A DNA stretch of 64,000 nt from assembly GCF_000175935.2 (NCBI RefSeq), contig NC_014837.1, forward strand, positions 3,720,001 through 3,784,000, written 5' to 3'. Made by a program: the position numbers and the translations under genes. Each line of letters starts with the position of its first letter. Position 1 is the stretch's first letter. Positions 11,358-22,769 of the stretch are shown here, one piece after another. This DNA comes from Pantoea sp. At-9b. GTDB taxonomy: Bacteria > Pseudomonadota > Gammaproteobacteria > Enterobacterales > Enterobacteriaceae. The notes beneath the pieces are model-generated. The model searched no databases and was not told the DNA's origin. It worked only from the letters and a program-made list of their open reading frames with translations.

Positions 11358-12014
11358 TTAGCTGGCGTGACGTGTTTCGTGCTGACGGCGATAGGCCACC
11401 AGATCTTCAATCGTCACCACGGGCATATCATGCTGCTTCGCAAACACCACGGCTTCCGGCGCATGCGCCATGCTGCCATCATCGTTGGTCAGTTCGCACA
11501 GCACACCAGCAGGTTTGAAACCGGCCAGCGTCACCAGATCGATGGTCGCTTCAGTATGACCACCGCGAGCCAGCACGCCGCCTTCACGAGCGCGCAGCGG
11601 GAACACGTGGCCCGGACGGTTCAGATCACTCGGTTTTGCGCCATCAGCGATAGCGGTACGGATGGTGGTGATGCGGTCTTTGGCGGAAACACCGGTTGTT
11701 ACGCCCTGAGCGGCTTCAATGGTTACCGTAAAGCCGGTGCCGAATGAGCTGGTGTTGTTGTCCACCATCATCGGCAGGTCAAGCTGCTGACGGCGTTCTT
11801 CGGTGAGGCAGAGGCACACAATCCCGCTGCCGTGGCGAATTGTCAGCGCCATCTGTTCAACGGTCATGGTTTCGGCGGCGAAGATCATGTCGCCTTCGTT
11901 TTCACGGTTTTCATCGTCCAGTACCATCACACCGCGACCATTACGCAGTGCCTCGATAGCACGTTCTACACGCTGTTCCGGCGTGCCAAATTCAGAAAGT
12001 AGCGTCTGATTCAT
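11358..12014 (-). CDS. ribB: 3,4-dihydroxy-2-butanone 4-phosphate synthase
   Basis: 218 residues. The acidic metal-binding motif [10 protein letters not shown], the RHGSG motif and [10 protein letters not shown] are intact. The enzyme turns ribulose 5-phosphate into formate and the four-carbon unit used by lumazine synthase in riboflavin synthesis. It is a stand-alone RibB, without a fused GTP cyclohydrolase II domain. Expression is governed by the FMN riboswitch in its leader. E. coli has zupT between ygiD and ribB; here nothing lies between them. Confidence 0.97.
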   Translation of the reverse strand: MNQTLLSEFGTPEQRVERAIEALRNGRGVMVLDDENRENEGDMIFAAETMTVEQMALTIRHGSGIVCLCLTEERRQQLDLPMMVDNNTSSFGTGFTVTIEAAQGVTTGVSAKDRITTIRTAIADGAKPSDLNRPGHVFPLRAREGGVLARGGHTEATIDLVTLAGFKPAGVLCELTNDDGSMAHAPEAVVFAKQHDMPVVTIEDLVAYRRQHETRHAS

Positions 12015-12124
12015 GGTAAAAAGCCTTTATTTAAAAATATGAGTTACCAGAATCAGGGCGAGCTTAGGAGTGCGTTTAAAACACATGGCAATAACGTGAC
12101 ACGGGCATAGCCCGATTGATGTCG

Positions 12125-12272
12125 TTACCCTCTCCCATCCGGACTTTAACCGTCGGCCCCGGAATTACACCGGATCTGCTGACCTTTCACTTTGCAGCGA
12201 AAGCGCTCGCGGGCTTTCAGCCGAAGCTGATTTACCGCCGGTGGGGAATTTCGCCCCGCCCTGAGAATAAGC
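12125..12272 (-). promoter_or_regulatory. FMN riboswitch (RFN element) of ribB
   Basis: Read on the minus strand, all hallmark RFN segments occur in order: TCTCAGGGCGGGG, AAATTCCCCACCGGCGGT, AGCCCGCGAGCGC, GGTCAGCAGATCCGGT, and GCCGACGGTTAAAGTCCGGATG closing with GGAGAGG. FMN binding to this aptamer represses ribB. The 110 bases to the start codon include a GGGC-TAT-GCCC hairpin and probably the expression platform. The remainder of the 429-base gap (12273-12443) holds the divergent promoters of ribB and ubiK; I see no gene there. Confidence 0.96.
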
Positions 12273-12443
12273 AAGATCACTATAACGCCGATCACCTGGT
12301 CGGGCAATCAACAAAAGCGCAAATGCTTTTGCATTTCCTGCTGTGCAGATTTCAGGTTTAACCTTTTCGTTTCTGGCATTACACTTAATGCTTATTAAGA
12401 CCGAATACGCGCTGTCATCGGCCCCCGTAACCAGGAAATTATC

Positions 12444-12728
12444 ATGATCGACACGAAAAAAATTGAACAACTGGCTCGCCAGGTGCATGAAGCCATGCCG
12501 AAAGGCATTCGCGAATTTGGCGACGATGTCGAAAAGAAAATTCGTCAGGTGTTGCAGGCGCAATTAACCCGTATGGATCTGGTTAATCGTGAAGAGTTTG
12601 ATGTGCAGACTCAGGTGCTACTGCGCACCCGGGAGAAACTGGCCGCGCTGGAACAACGTCTGGCACAGTTGGAAAGCCGTAGCGTACCGCCCGCTGCCGA
12701 TGTAGTTAAGAGCGAAGAAGCGAAATAA
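12444..12728 (+). CDS. ubiK: Ubiquinone biosynthesis accessory factor UbiK
   Basis: 94 residues, formerly YqiC/BMFP family. The protein is almost all helix, with a C-terminal coiled coil (about residues 55-80, [17 protein letters not shown]). Family knowledge: it binds lipid and UbiJ and helps assemble the ubiquinone synthesis complex under aerobic conditions. The ATG follows a GGAAATT leader. Its stop is directly followed by a bidirectional terminator shared with the convergent hldE. Confidence 0.92.
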   Translation: MIDTKKIEQLARQVHEAMPKGIREFGDDVEKKIRQVLQAQLTRMDLVNREEFDVQTQVLLRTREKLAALEQRLAQLESRSVPPAADVVKSEEAK

Positions 12729-12730
12729 TG

Positions 12731-12760
12731 AAAAACGGGAGCCTCAGGCTCCCGTTTTTT
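12731..12760. terminator. Bidirectional ubiK/hldE terminator
   Basis: ACGGGAGCCT / AGGCTCCCGT inverted repeat preceded by AAAA and followed by TTTTTT. It ends ubiK on the plus strand and hldE on the minus strand. Confidence 0.9.
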
Positions 12761-12768
12761 CGTGCAGC

Positions 12769-14193
12769 TTAGTGGCTGCGAATGGTTTTGATGATATTGG
12801 TGGTAGAGATACCATCTTCAAAGTTGAGCACCCGCACGTCACCGCCGTTGGCCCACACTTCTTTACTGCCCGCGATATCTTCCGGCTTGTAGTCACCGCC
12901 TTTCACCAGCAGGTCCGGCAACACCTCAGCAATCAGGCGCTGTGGCGTATCTTCTTCAAACGACACCACCCAATCCACGGCTTCAAGTGCACCCAGTACG
13001 ATCATACGATTTTCCAGCGGGTTAACCGGTCGCGTTTCGCCTTTCAGGCGTTTGGTTGAGGCATCACTGTTGACGGCCACAATCAGGCGATCGCCGAGCT
13101 TGCGGGCATTGGCCAGATAAGAAACGTGCCCGGCATGCAAAATGTCGAATACACCGTTGGTCATCACCACTTTTTCACCGCGCTGGCGCGCCTGAGCCAC
13201 CGCCGCTTTTAACTGCTCTTCGTCCATCACGCCAAAGCCACTATCCGGGCGGGCGTGAATGGCGTTTTCCAGTTCGACCGTGCTCACGGTTGAAGTACCC
13301 AGTTTGCCCACCACGACGCCAGCCGCCGCATTCGCGAGGAAACAGGCATCTTCGAGGCTTTCACCGGCTGCCAACACCGCAGCCAGTACGCCAATCACCG
13401 TATCACCGGCACCGGTAACGTCATACACTTCCTGCGCTTGCGTAGGCAGGTGCAGCGGCGCTTTACCCGGCTGCAACAGCGTCATACCGTTTTCGGAACG
13501 AGTCACCAGTAACGCGGAGAGATCGTAATCCGCCACCAGCTGCATACCACGGCTGACGATCTCTTCTTCGCTTTTGCACTTACCCACCACCGCTTCAAAT
13601 TCTGACAGGTTCGGAGTCAGCAGCGTGGCACCACGATAGCGGGCAAAGTCGGTGCCCTTCGGATCAATCAACACCGGCACTTTGGCTTCGCGCGCTAACT
13701 GAATCATGGTCTGCACGCTGTTCAGTGCCCCTTTGGCGTAGTCAGATAGCACCAACGCCCCCGCCTGTGCCAGTGACTGACGCAGACGTTGATGGATCGG
13801 CTCAGGATCAACCTGGTCAAATCCCTCTTCAAAATCGAGACGGATCAGCTGCTGATTGCGTGACAGAACGCGCAGTTTGGTGATGGTTGGATGGCTTTTT
13901 ACCGCCACAAAATCGCAGTCCACTTTCACCTGCTGCAACGTGTTACTCAGCACACGAGCCGCATCATCTTCGCCAGTCAGGCCAATCAGACGTGAAGCCG
14001 CGCCCAGTGCTGCAATGTTCATCGCCACGTTGGCTGCGCCGCCTGGACGCTCCTCCACAGTATCCACTTTCACCACCGGTACCGGTGCTTCAGGCGAGAT
14101 ACGGCTGGTGGGGCCATACCAGTAGCGGTCTAACATCACATCACCGACAACCAGCACAGCGGCCTGGTTAAATGCGGGCAGTGTTACTTTCAT
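12769..14193 (-). CDS. hldE: Bifunctional heptose-7-P kinase / heptose-1-P adenylyltransferase HldE
   Basis: 474 residues, two domains. Residues about 1-320 are a ribokinase/PfkB kinase with GGAANVAMN and the catalytic DVTGAGDT. Residues about 340-474 are a nucleotidyltransferase with [13 protein letters not shown] (the HxGH motif). The enzyme makes ADP-D-glycero-beta-D-manno-heptose precursors for the LPS inner core. It is downstream of glnE (54-base gap) in a leftward cluster, as in E. coli. Confidence 0.97.
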   Translation of the reverse strand: MKVTLPAFNQAAVLVVGDVMLDRYWYGPTSRISPEAPVPVVKVDTVEERPGGAANVAMNIAALGAASRLIGLTGEDDAARVLSNTLQQVKVDCDFVAVKSHPTITKLRVLSRNQQLIRLDFEEGFDQVDPEPIHQRLRQSLAQAGALVLSDYAKGALNSVQTMIQLAREAKVPVLIDPKGTDFARYRGATLLTPNLSEFEAVVGKCKSEEEIVSRGMQLVADYDLSALLVTRSENGMTLLQPGKAPLHLPTQAQEVYDVTGAGDTVIGVLAAVLAAGESLEDACFLANAAAGVVVGKLGTSTVSTVELENAIHARPDSGFGVMDEEQLKAAVAQARQRGEKVVMTNGVFDILHAGHVSYLANARKLGDRLIVAVNSDASTKRLKGETRPVNPLENRMIVLGALEAVDWVVSFEEDTPQRLIAEVLPDLLVKGGDYKPEDIAGSKEVWANGGDVRVLNFEDGISTTNIIKTIRSH

Positions 14194-14247
14194 TCCAGAG
14201 ACTCCAGACTGCGATAAAAATAGTGCGCGGATAATAGCACATATGGC

Positions 14248-17106
14248 TTAGTGTTCCGCGCTGTCAGATTCAGCCCCAGCCAGCCAGCGTTGCCAACTGG
14301 CATTGACCGTAGCACGTTCTGCCGCGAAGGCTTCCGGCTCCACATGACCAGGCAGTTCCTGCAACGCCAGATGATGCAAGGCATCGCGCAGCGTGACATA
14401 TGCATGTGTCAGCGCACGCGCTTCCTCATCCGGCATAATGTCGTGCTGCGCCATCAGCTCAAAAATGCGCACATTATCTGACCAGCGCGTTAACGCTGGC
14501 TGTTGAGCGGCGTAGCCTAAGACAAGATATTGGGCGATGAATTCAATATCGGTGATACCACCTTCATCGGTTTTAATTTCCCAACGCCCTTTGTGTTTGT
14601 TGCTCAAATGGGCGCGCATTTTTTCGCGCATCTCGCGCACGTCTTTCTGCAGGGTATTGGCATCGCGCGGCAGGCAAAGAATACCACGGCGGATTTGATT
14701 AAATTGCTCGCACAGCGCCGCTTCACCAAACACAATGCGCGCCCGAACCAGCGCCTGATGTTCCCAGGTCCAGGCTTCGTTACGTTGATAATCATCGAAG
14801 GCCGCGAAAGTGCTGACCAGCATCCCGGCTGCACCGGATGGGCGCAGACGTGCATCCACTTCATACAAAATGCCCGACGAGGTCCGGGTACTGAACAAAT
14901 GCATCACCCGCTGCGCCAGACGCAGATAGAACTGGCGACCATCAATCGATCGCTCGCCATCGGTAACCGCATCGTCCGGGCAATCATGCAGAAAAACCAG
15001 GTCCAGATCTGAACTGTAGCCCAGTTCCCAGCCACCCAGCTTGCCATAGCCAACAACGGCGAAGCCGCGTTCGTCGTCGCGGGTCAGATGCGACGGGCGG
15101 CCATAGCGCTGCACCATCATGTTCCACGCTTGCTGGACCACCGATTCAATGATCGCTTCTGCCAGCCAGGTTAAGTGATCACTCACTTTCATCACCGGCA
15201 GCGTTTCGGCAATATCCGCAGCAGCGATACGTAGATGCTGTGCCTGCTTAAACTGACGCAATGCTTCCAGTTGCTGTTCTTCATCATCCGTGGGAATACG
15301 CATCAGGTACTGACGCAGTTCATCACGGTAGGCATCCGTCGCGGTCGGTTGATACAGCGTCGCCGGGTCGAGCAGCTCATCGAGCAACAAGGGATAACGA
15401 GCCAACTGGCTGGCGACCATTGGCGAAGCCGCGCACAGGCGAATCAGATGGCGCAGAGCACCATGATATTCCGTCAGCAGCTCAAGATAGGTACTGCGCG
15501 TTAACACACCCAGCAATAGTGGGGTCAGGCGGTTGAGGATGACCGCCGCATCGTTGCGCGGGCACACCTCGCTGAGTAAACGCGGCATCAGTTGATCGAG
15601 CGCCTGGCGACCGCGCGGCCCAATAGTACGGCGGCCCACATCCAGACGGAAAGCGTTCAACGCGTCGTACAATACCTGCCGCTGCGCCTCGTCCAACTGC
15701 GGCACCAGCGCAGCCAGTTCGCTCTCTTCCAGCGAGTCCTGCCATAACACCGCGAATTCCGCCAGTTCACGCTGATCGTCGATATCGGGGGTATCGTCAC
15801 CAATCAGTTCATCGAAAATGGCACGCACACCCGCCATATGTTGTTCAAGTTGGGTGATTAGCGTTGGCCAATCCGTCATCCCCATACCCCAGGCCAGACG
15901 CTGGCGGTCCAGCGCATTTTCCGGCAGGGTCTGCGTCTGTTCATCATTCAGACTTTGCAGCAGGTTTTCCAGGCGGCGTAAAAACAGATAGGCTTCACGT
16001 AAGTGCTCAACCTGCTGGGCGGTCAGTAATCCCAGCTCACCAATCGCCGACAGCGTTGGCAGCAGAGAACGCAACTGAAGTGAGCGCTCACGTCCACCAC
16101 GAATTAGCTGGAATACCTGGACAATAAATTCAGTTTCACGGATACCACCCGCACCCAGCTTGATATTGTCTTTCAGACCGCGGCGACGTACTTCGCGTGC
16201 GATCATCCCTTTCATGTTCCGCAGCGACTGAATGACGCTGAAATCGATATAGCGACGATAGACAAAAGGTCGCAGCATCTGCTGCAACTCCTGGCTCCAA
16301 CGTCCCTGGTCATCACCCATCAGGCGCGCTTTGACCATGGCATAGCGTTCCCAGTCACGCCCCTGTTCCTGATAGTAATCCTCCAGCGCCGCAAAACTCA
16401 GCACCAGCGGACCGCTGTCACCAAACGGACGCAGACGCATATCCACACGATAGACAAAACCATCCACCGTGGGTTGATCGAGCACTTTAATCAAACGCTG
16501 GCCCATGCGGGTAAAGAACTGGGCATTATCCAGTTCGCGTCGACCACCGCGCGTCACGCCATTCTCAGGCCAGGCAAAAATCAGGTCGATATCTGAGGAA
16601 AAGTTGAGTTCATTGCCGCCCAGCTTACCCATACCGAGAATTAACATCGGCTGCGCTTCACCCGCCGCATTGCAGGGAGTGCCGAAGTCGCGGCAGCAAT
16701 CCTGCCACACCCAGTCTCGCGCGGCGGCAATCAGGGTTTCTGCCAGCACGCTCAGCTGTTGCAGGCTTTCAGTGGTGGTGGCCTGGTGCAGACACTGCAT
16801 CCACGCAATGCGTACCAGCATATGACGGCGAAACAGGCGCAACTCACGCATCAGGCCATTTTCACTGTCGATGCCTGCCAGCGCGTCGTTTAGCCAGCTG
16901 GCATAATGCTGCCACTCATCAGGTTGGGGAGCCTGTTGTTGCAACTGCTGCCACCACTCAGGGTGCTGTTGCAGGTTGTCGACAATAAAGTCACTGAATG
17001 CGATCGCGCCCGCCTGTTCAGGGGTTAGCGCGTCTGGCGATACCTGTAATTTTTCGGCCGCACTGTTCAGTTGCGCCTGCATCAACGCTGATAACGGTAA
17101 CAACAT
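14248..17106 (-). CDS. glnE: Glutamine synthetase adenylyltransferase/deadenylylase GlnE
   Basis: 952 residues with the duplicated nucleotidyltransferase layout: the deadenylylase half carries [20 protein letters not shown] and the adenylylase half [20 protein letters not shown], each with paired Asp. The DxD residues are intact in both halves. GlnE adds or removes AMP on glutamine synthetase, in response to PII (GlnB). It is preceded by ygiF with a 31-base gap, suggesting co-transcription. Confidence 0.97.
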   Translation of the reverse strand: MLLPLSALMQAQLNSAAEKLQVSPDALTPEQAGAIAFSDFIVDNLQQHPEWWQQLQQQAPQPDEWQHYASWLNDALAGIDSENGLMRELRLFRRHMLVRIAWMQCLHQATTTESLQQLSVLAETLIAAARDWVWQDCCRDFGTPCNAAGEAQPMLILGMGKLGGNELNFSSDIDLIFAWPENGVTRGGRRELDNAQFFTRMGQRLIKVLDQPTVDGFVYRVDMRLRPFGDSGPLVLSFAALEDYYQEQGRDWERYAMVKARLMGDDQGRWSQELQQMLRPFVYRRYIDFSVIQSLRNMKGMIAREVRRRGLKDNIKLGAGGIRETEFIVQVFQLIRGGRERSLQLRSLLPTLSAIGELGLLTAQQVEHLREAYLFLRRLENLLQSLNDEQTQTLPENALDRQRLAWGMGMTDWPTLITQLEQHMAGVRAIFDELIGDDTPDIDDQRELAEFAVLWQDSLEESELAALVPQLDEAQRQVLYDALNAFRLDVGRRTIGPRGRQALDQLMPRLLSEVCPRNDAAVILNRLTPLLLGVLTRSTYLELLTEYHGALRHLIRLCAASPMVASQLARYPLLLDELLDPATLYQPTATDAYRDELRQYLMRIPTDDEEQQLEALRQFKQAQHLRIAAADIAETLPVMKVSDHLTWLAEAIIESVVQQAWNMMVQRYGRPSHLTRDDERGFAVVGYGKLGGWELGYSSDLDLVFLHDCPDDAVTDGERSIDGRQFYLRLAQRVMHLFSTRTSSGILYEVDARLRPSGAAGMLVSTFAAFDDYQRNEAWTWEHQALVRARIVFGEAALCEQFNQIRRGILCLPRDANTLQKDVREMREKMRAHLSNKHKGRWEIKTDEGGITDIEFIAQYLVLGYAAQQPALTRWSDNVRIFELMAQHDIMPDEEARALTHAYVTLRDALHHLALQELPGHVEPEAFAAERATVNASWQRWLAGAESDSAEH

Positions 17107-17137
17107 CTCCCCTCCCTGAATGATTGTCTGCTTCGCG

Positions 17138-18448
17138 TTAACGCGAAACGCCGCTGGTGAGCCAGAATGGCACCTGCTTAATAGCCTGATTGACCAACGT
17201 ATTCAAACCACGCTCCTGCTGGATATAGATCGCGTGCTGCAATGTCTGCCAGGCTGACAGCCAGTTGTTAACCTCTTCAGCCGGATACGCTCCCGCCAGC
17301 AGATGGACCGCCAGAAGTTGGCGGTTCAGGCGGGTTGCTTTATCCTGGAACTCATTAAACAACTGTACATCCGCAAAGGTATCTTTCAGGTCAGCATTGA
17401 TACGGCTCAGCATGATGTCGCTGAAACGCTTGAAGGAACCCTGCAATTTGTTTTTACTCTTGTCATCCAGCCAGTTTTGCCACTGGGTTTCGACTAACCA
17501 GTGCGTCAGCGCCAACTGGGCTTCAACGGAGGCCAGAGAAAAGCACAAGCTCTGCGCGTCCTGATCCGGGTTTGCCAGCAGCTCTTCAATGCGCGTTAAT
17601 TTCTGGCGCAAATCGCTGCTGGCCTTGCGTGGCACCAATGCGCCAAACAGCGAGAACGCCTGACGCAACGTTTCCAGCGCTTCCTGTACTGTAGCTCTCG
17701 CTGCCGGATTACCCCGCAGCCAGACTTCTTCATGGTATTGCCAGTGGTTCAACCCCGCTGATAAGGCATTGATCATCCCCTGCTCTACCGTAGCTTTCGC
17801 CGGGATCTTTAGCAGCGGGAAGGTGCGCAGTGGACGTGGCGGATTACCTTGTGCCAGCTGGTAACCGCGGGCGGCTTTGCTCAGACTACCAAGACGCAAT
17901 CCTCCCATCTCGATCAGACTGGCGGCAAAATTCAGCAAATCCGTGCGGCTACCTTGTTTCAACTCCAGTTCCACTTCGTAGAGCGGTTCGCTGAATTCAC
18001 CGGCAGCCACGGATCCACGGTCAAACGCCACTTCGATTTCGCTGTCGAGAAACTGCACCAGCCACATCTCGCGCTGAAAATGGGTGCTGAATAACGGTTC
18101 CAGCCGCTGCTGTAACGCCGCAACATCGGTGCCCTGCGGCCAGATGTCGTCAGGCAGTAACGCGATATCCAGCTCCGGTGCGTTGAGGTCGACGTTGTAC
18201 TCCGGCCGCTGATGCAACCCACCTACGGTTTTGCCAGACGCTTTGAGCGTCATTTCATAACGTTGATCAACGCCACGAATGCGCAGCCCCATATCCCAAC
18301 GACGTAGCTGGTTGTCATCGGTTTCAAAATAGATGTTGGTCAGCTCACGTGCCGCCACATGCTGATGAGGCATGGCCGCCAGCGTGGTGGCAAGTTTTTC
18401 GGCCGCTTCCGGGGTGGCAATGAACTTTAATTCGATTTCGATGGTCAT
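17138..18448 (-). CDS. ygiF: Inorganic triphosphatase YgiF
   Basis: 436 residues. The N-terminal CYTH domain (about 1-200) has the signature start IEIELKF, with acidic and basic residues forming the triphosphate tunnel. The C-terminal CHAD domain (about 220-430) is helical with conserved His and Arg. E. coli YgiF hydrolyses inorganic triphosphate. It is the first gene of the ygiF-glnE-hldE leftward group. The 202 bases to ygiM hold two divergent promoters. Confidence 0.93.
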   Translation of the reverse strand: MTIEIELKFIATPEAAEKLATTLAAMPHQHVAARELTNIYFETDDNQLRRWDMGLRIRGVDQRYEMTLKASGKTVGGLHQRPEYNVDLNAPELDIALLPDDIWPQGTDVAALQQRLEPLFSTHFQREMWLVQFLDSEIEVAFDRGSVAAGEFSEPLYEVELELKQGSRTDLLNFAASLIEMGGLRLGSLSKAARGYQLAQGNPPRPLRTFPLLKIPAKATVEQGMINALSAGLNHWQYHEEVWLRGNPAARATVQEALETLRQAFSLFGALVPRKASSDLRQKLTRIEELLANPDQDAQSLCFSLASVEAQLALTHWLVETQWQNWLDDKSKNKLQGSFKRFSDIMLSRINADLKDTFADVQLFNEFQDKATRLNRQLLAVHLLAGAYPAEEVNNWLSAWQTLQHAIYIQQERGLNTLVNQAIKQVPFWLTSGVSR

Positions 18449-18650
18449 AATTTTTTTGAATACGCTGCTGGCACTTTAGAAGTTAATCTGGCGAAGAGTA
18501 ATGCACTGAATGCGCGCTGTCTTGGGTTTCTTTTGCTTTTACGACCCTTTTCGCACCAGATTGAGACCAGGATAGTTCTCATTCAGATTTTTGAGAAGCC
18601 TCTCCAGACTGTGCCAGTGTTTTTATGCCTTTACCAAACTTTGATATCGA

Positions 18651-19271
18651 ATGAAAAAAATTACTTTTGCCGCTCTTTCTTTGCTGGCTTTCAGCGCCAT
18701 CACGCCAGCACATGCTGCCGAAAAGCGTTATATTTCCGATGAATTATCCACCTGGGTACGCAGCGGGCCTGGCGATCAATATCGTCTGGTTGGCAAGCTG
18801 AATGCCGGGGAGGAAGTGCAGTTGTTGCAAACCAACAACGACAGCCAATACGGTCAGATCCAGGACTCTCAGGGTCGCACCACCTGGATTCCACTGTCAC
18901 AGCTGAGTACCGATCCCAGCTTGCGCACCCGTGTGCCACAGTTGGAACAGCAGGTGAAAGATCTCACCGATAAACTGCAGAATATCGACAACAGCTGGAA
19001 CCAGCGCACGTCAGAAATGCAGAATAAGGTGGCCAACAGCGACAGCACCATCAACGATCTGAAAGACGAAAATCAGAAGCTGAAAAACGAGCTGATCGTC
19101 GCACAGAAAAAAGTCAGTGCCGCCAACGTCCAGTTGGATGATAAACAGCGCACCATCATCATGCAGTGGTTTATGTATGGCGGCGGCGTGTTAGGTGTTG
19201 GCTTGTTGCTGGGTCTGGTTTTACCGCACATGGTGCCGCGTCGCAAAAAGAACAATCGCTGGATGAACTAA
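18651..19271 (+). CDS. ygiM: SH3b-domain membrane protein YgiM
   Basis: 206 residues, TIGR04211 family. Signal sequence (MKKITFAALSLLAFSAITPAHA), then a bacterial SH3 domain (about 25-90: STWVRSGPGDQYRLVG and WIPLSQL), a coiled coil (about 95-165), and a C-terminal transmembrane helix (about 172-195) followed by basic residues RRKKNNR. It is anchored in the inner membrane with the SH3 domain in the periplasm. It precedes cca as in E. coli; its function is not settled. Confidence 0.9.
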   Translation: MKKITFAALSLLAFSAITPAHAAEKRYISDELSTWVRSGPGDQYRLVGKLNAGEEVQLLQTNNDSQYGQIQDSQGRTTWIPLSQLSTDPSLRTRVPQLEQQVKDLTDKLQNIDNSWNQRTSEMQNKVANSDSTINDLKDENQKLKNELIVAQKKVSAANVQLDDKQRTIIMQWFMYGGGVLGVGLLLGLVLPHMVPRRKKNNRWMN

Positions 19272-19407
19272 CCCCATCCTTGTTCTTTTTCCAGAGGGGA
19301 TCGTAAGATGCCCTCTTTGGCATGTCCGAATTTTGGCCAAACTATGTAACAATTAAAGTCAGATGCGTGGATGCCGCGCAAAGGCAGTTGACCCCTGGAG
19401 TAGTTGA

Positions 19408-20640
19408 GTGAAGACGTTTCTGGTCGGTGGCGCAGTGCGCGATGCGCTGTTGCGTTTACCGGTAAAAGATAAAGATTGGGTCGTGGTCGGTACCACACCT
19501 GATGCGATGCTGGCGCAGGGCTTTCAGCAAGTTGGCCGGGATTTTCCGGTTTTTTTGCATCCGCAAAGCCGTGAAGAGTATGCGCTGGCTCGGACTGAGC
19601 GTAAAACCGGCAATGGCTACACCGGCTTTGTCACCTGGTTTGCACCGGACGTCACGCTGGAGCAGGATCTGCAACGTCGCGATCTCACCATCAATGCTAT
19701 CGCTCAGGCCGACAACGGCGCGTTGATCGATCCTTACGGCGGCCAACGCGATTTGGCTAACCGCACCCTGCGCCATGTTTCCAGCGCCTTTAATGAAGAC
19801 CCTCTGCGCGTGTTACGCGTGGCGCGCTTTGCGGCCCGTTTCGCGCACCTCAATTTTCGTATTGCCGAAGAAACCCAGGCGCTGATGCGCGACATGACCG
19901 CCAGCGGTGAACTGGCGCATCTCACACCAGAACGCGTCTGGAAGGAAACGGAAAAAGCGCTGCTGACACACAATCCACAGGTCTATTTCCAGGTGCTGCG
20001 TGACTGCGGTGCCTTGCAGGTGCTGTTCCCGGAACTCGATAATTTGTTTGGTATCCCCGCGCCCGTTAAATGGCATCCGGAGATCGACACTGGCATCCAT
20101 TCGCTGATGACCTTAACCCTGGCCGCCGCGCTCTCCGATGAGCTGGATGTCCGTTTTGCGACGCTATTCCACGACGCAGGCAAAGCCGTTACGCCACCTG
20201 AAAAGTGGCCGAGTCACCATGGTCACGGTGTGGCAGGGGTACCGATTGTGGCCGCACTGTGCGAACGGCTGCGAGTTCCCAATGCGATACGCGATCTGGC
20301 GCTGATCGTCGCCGAATTTCACGATATGGTGCACACCATTGAGCGTCAGTCGGCGCAGGCATTGATTGCGCTGTTTGATCGTGTCGATGCCTGGCGCAGG
20401 CCGCAACGCGTGGAGCAGATCGCGCTCACCAGCGAAGCCGATGCGCGTGGTCGTGCCGGGCTGGAAAGCAACGCCTATCCACAAGGGGATTATCTACGCA
20501 CGGCCTTTGCACTGGCGCAGGCCGTCCCGACCAAAGCCGTCGTAGAGGCGGGATTTAAAGGTCCGGAAGTGCGGGAAGAATTAACGCGTCGGCGTATCAA
20601 AGCGGTACAGGAAGGATTGATCGACACGCGGCCAGCCTGA
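19408..20640 (+). CDS. cca: CCA-adding multifunctional tRNA nucleotidyltransferase
   Basis: 410 residues. The class II nucleotidyltransferase head shows [11 protein letters not shown] with DKDWVVVG, and the base-selection motif [17 protein letters not shown]-terminal HD domain (FHDAGK, HHGHG) gives phosphatase and 2',3'-cyclic phosphodiesterase activities. It repairs tRNA 3' ends. The start is a GTG at 19408 with a GGAG box; it matches the family N-terminus exactly, and no ATG is near. Confidence 0.96.
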   Translation: MKTFLVGGAVRDALLRLPVKDKDWVVVGTTPDAMLAQGFQQVGRDFPVFLHPQSREEYALARTERKTGNGYTGFVTWFAPDVTLEQDLQRRDLTINAIAQADNGALIDPYGGQRDLANRTLRHVSSAFNEDPLRVLRVARFAARFAHLNFRIAEETQALMRDMTASGELAHLTPERVWKETEKALLTHNPQVYFQVLRDCGALQVLFPELDNLFGIPAPVKWHPEIDTGIHSLMTLTLAAALSDELDVRFATLFHDAGKAVTPPEKWPSHHGHGVAGVPIVAALCERLRVPNAIRDLALIVAEFHDMVHTIERQSAQALIALFDRVDAWRRPQRVEQIALTSEADARGRAGLESNAYPQGDYLRTAFALAQAVPTKAVVEAGFKGPEVREELTRRRIKAVQEGLIDTRPA

Positions 20641-20649
20641 GCTGGCCGC
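20628..20649 (+). terminator. Hairpin across the cca stop codon
   Basis: Nine-base perfect stem GCGGCCAGC / GCTGGCCGC with loop CTGA; the loop contains the cca stop codon. There is no U-tract, so it is a weak terminator at best. It lies between the convergent cca and uppP genes and may protect the mRNA end. Confidence 0.5.
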
Positions 20650-20657
20650 GCAAGGTA

Positions 20658-21476
20658 TTACGTGAACAGCATGTACACCACGCCCGCAATGATAAAGCGG
20701 TAGATGGCGAAGGAAACAAACGAGATACGTTTAATCAGTTCCAGGAAGGCTTTGATCGCAATCAATGCCACCACGAACGCCGTCACAAAACCGACCGCGA
20801 ACATCGGCAGATCCTGCATCGTCAGGAAGCTCATGCTCTTGTAGAGATCCAGCACCGTCGCGCCCATCATCATCGGCACGGCCAGAATGAACGAGAATTC
20901 CGATGCCGCATAGCGACTCACGCCCATCAGCATGCCGCCGGAGATGGTCGCACCCGAGCGAGAGAAACCCGGCCAGAGAGCCAGACACTGGAAGCAACCA
21001 ATCATAAAGGCCTGACGATAGGTAATGTCATCAATACCCACCGCTTTCGGTTGCTTCGGTTTGAGGAATTCCGCCGCCAGCAGCAGTACACCGCCCACGA
21101 CCAACGCGTACATCACGTTAATGGGGTTAAACAGCGTTTTGATTTGATCGTGCAACACCAAACCAATCACGACCGCCGGGACCATACCCAGCAGAATGTG
21201 GATCAGGGTCAAATGACCTTTACCCGTACCTTCATGTTTGACTTCACCAAAGTGAATACCGATTAAGCCAAAGAGCCGACGCCAGAACATCACCACAACA
21301 GCAAGAATGGAACCGAGCTGAATCACCACTTCAAAGGTTTCGGCGGTTTCACCCTCAAAGCCTAACAGGTGGCCGACAATAATCATGTGGCCAGTGGATG
21401 AGACCGGTAGGAACTCGGTCAGACCTTCCACTATCCCCAGGATTGCAGCTACCCAAAGCTGATGAATATCTGCCAT
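20658..21476 (-). CDS. uppP: Undecaprenyl-diphosphatase UppP
   Basis: 272 residues, polytopic membrane protein of the BacA type with the active-site motifs [13 protein letters not shown] and [13 protein letters not shown]. It recycles undecaprenyl pyrophosphate to the monophosphate carrier for peptidoglycan and LPS synthesis and gives bacitracin tolerance. I start at the ATG at 21476 (MADIHQ): it aligns with E. coli MSDMHS and has GAGG at nine bases, whereas the ATG at 21482 is only three bases from that box. Confidence 0.95.
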   Translation of the reverse strand: MADIHQLWVAAILGIVEGLTEFLPVSSTGHMIIVGHLLGFEGETAETFEVVIQLGSILAVVVMFWRRLFGLIGIHFGEVKHEGTGKGHLTLIHILLGMVPAVVIGLVLHDQIKTLFNPINVMYALVVGGVLLLAAEFLKPKQPKAVGIDDITYRQAFMIGCFQCLALWPGFSRSGATISGGMLMGVSRYAASEFSFILAVPMMMGATVLDLYKSMSFLTMQDLPMFAVGFVTAFVVALIAIKAFLELIKRISFVSFAIYRFIIAGVVYMLFT

Positions 21477-21505
21477 CAACATTTTCCTCTATCCGTTTTA
21501 AACAG

Positions 21506-21536
21506 TAAAAAGGCGGTCGCATCTGCCTACCGCCTT
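21506..21536 (-). terminator. folB terminator
   Basis: Minus-strand AAGGCGGT ... ACCGCCTTTTT hairpin between folB and uppP. It has a clean U-tract, so folB is not expected to read freely into uppP. Confidence 0.8.
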
Positions 21537-21560
21537 AAATTATGCCTGCGCCAGTCTGAA

Positions 21561-21604
21561 GGAAACCTTAAGGTTTCCGGCAACTAAGCCGCACTAAGCG
21601 CGGC
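21561..21604. repeat. Tandem palindromes in the uppP leader
   Basis: A perfect 18-base palindrome GGAAACCTTAAGGTTTCC (21561-21578) is followed by a second hairpin, GCCGC ... GCGGC (21588-21604). They lie between folB and uppP, upstream of the folB terminator. They may form RNA structures or bind a dimeric regulator; no known motif was recognised. Confidence 0.45.
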
Positions 21605-21666
21605 GGCTGCAACTGAGACACACCATAATTTGGTTTGGTTTCATTGTGATGGCAATCACATCGGAT

Positions 21667-22026
21667 TTATTTAGGAATAGTCCCGCGCTCAATTCGCACG
21701 CCAACCGTTGCTGCCTGCGCTACAGCCCCCGGTTTGCCTACGCGAATGCGCACGCCGGGCGTTTTGAAACGGTTCATCAACAGATCCGCAATTTCTTCCG
21801 CCACGCGCTCAACCAGGGCAAAACGCTGGCCGTTGAGGTGGTTTAAGATCGCCTCGGTGACGTCAGCATAGCTGAGGCAATCATCAACATCGTCACTGGC
21901 CGCCGCCTGACGGTTGTCCCACGCCATTTCGACATCGAGCACCAGCTTCTGCTGCATGCCCTGCTCCCAGTCGTAAACGCCAATGGTGGTGAACACGGTG
22001 AGTTGCTCGATAAATACGATATCCAT
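21667..22026 (-). CDS. folB: Dihydroneopterin aldolase
   Basis: 119 residues beginning MDIVFIEQLTV, with GVYDWE, SYADV and the lysine-bearing KPGA motif. The enzyme cleaves or epimerises 7,8-dihydroneopterin in folate synthesis. The frame stays open far upstream (to 22236), but that part overlaps the divergent plsY and has no family counterpart, so the ATG at 22026 is used. It is divergent from plsY, as in E. coli. Confidence 0.94.
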   Translation of the reverse strand: MDIVFIEQLTVFTTIGVYDWEQGMQQKLVLDVEMAWDNRQAAASDDVDDCLSYADVTEAILNHLNGQRFALVERVAEEIADLLMNRFKTPGVRIRVGKPGAVAQAATVGVRIERGTIPK

Positions 22027-22132
22027 GATGTAGTCTCTGTTTTTGGCTATGCCGGATACCACTTCCGGCGGATTATGCGTATTATCCACACTTACCGAGA
22101 ACAAAACGACCCTACAGGAACGGTATGGAACT

Positions 22133-22741
22133 ATGAGTGCTATCGCGCTTGGTATGATTATTTTCGCGTATCTTTGCGGCTCCATTTCCAGCGCGATACT
22201 GGTATGCAAACTCGCTGGCCTGCCCGATCCACGCACTCAGGGATCAGGTAATCCCGGTGCCACTAACGTGCTGCGCATTGGGGGGAAAGCACCGGCCGCT
22301 GCCGTGCTGATCTTCGATATCGCCAAGGGCATGTTGCCGGTATGGATTGCGTATCTGCTGCATGTTGCTCCGCTCTACCTTGGCCTGACGGCCATCGCCG
22401 CCTGTCTCGGCCACATCTATCCGGTATTTTTTCGTTTTCGCGGCGGTAAGGGCGTGGCGACGGCATTTGGTGCCATCGCGCCAATTGGCTGGGATTTGAC
22501 CGGGTTAATGACCGGCACCTGGCTGCTGACGGTGTTGTTAAGTGGTTACTCGTCGCTGGGGGCGATTGTCAGCGCGCTAATCGCGCCGTTTTACGTCTGG
22601 TGGTTTAAGCCACAATTCACCTTTCCCGTCTCGATGCTGTCCTGCCTGATTCTGTTGCGCCATCATGACAACATCCAACGCCTGTGGCGAGGTCAGGAAA
22701 ACAAGATCTGGAAACGAAAGAAGAAGAAGACGAAGGAATAA
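22133..22741 (+). CDS. plsY: Glycerol-3-phosphate acyltransferase PlsY
   Basis: 202 residues, inner-membrane protein with about five to seven helices. The three PlsY motifs are present: GSISSAI near the start, [12 protein letters not shown], and [10 protein letters not shown]. It transfers the acyl group of acyl-phosphate to sn-glycerol 3-phosphate, the first step in phospholipid synthesis. The start at 22133 follows a GGAACT leader; the frame extends upstream to 22043 but the extra residues are not family-like. The C-terminus is strikingly basic (KRKKKKTKE). Confidence 0.94.
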   Translation: MSAIALGMIIFAYLCGSISSAILVCKLAGLPDPRTQGSGNPGATNVLRIGGKAPAAAVLIFDIAKGMLPVWIAYLLHVAPLYLGLTAIAACLGHIYPVFFRFRGGKGVATAFGAIAPIGWDLTGLMTGTWLLTVLLSGYSSLGAIVSALIAPFYVWWFKPQFTFPVSMLSCLILLRHHDNIQRLWRGQENKIWKRKKKKTKE

Positions 22742-22769
22742 AAAAACCGGCGCGATGCCGGTTTTTTTT
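22741..22769. terminator. Bidirectional plsY/tsaD terminator
   Basis: AAAAAA-CCGGC-GCGAT-GCCGG-TTTTTTTT between the convergent plsY and tsaD genes. Confidence 0.92.

Noticed and set aside
12165..12563. 132-codon minus-strand frame over the ubiK start and ribB leader
   Set aside because: It runs through the FMN riboswitch and the real ubiK gene and has no family features.
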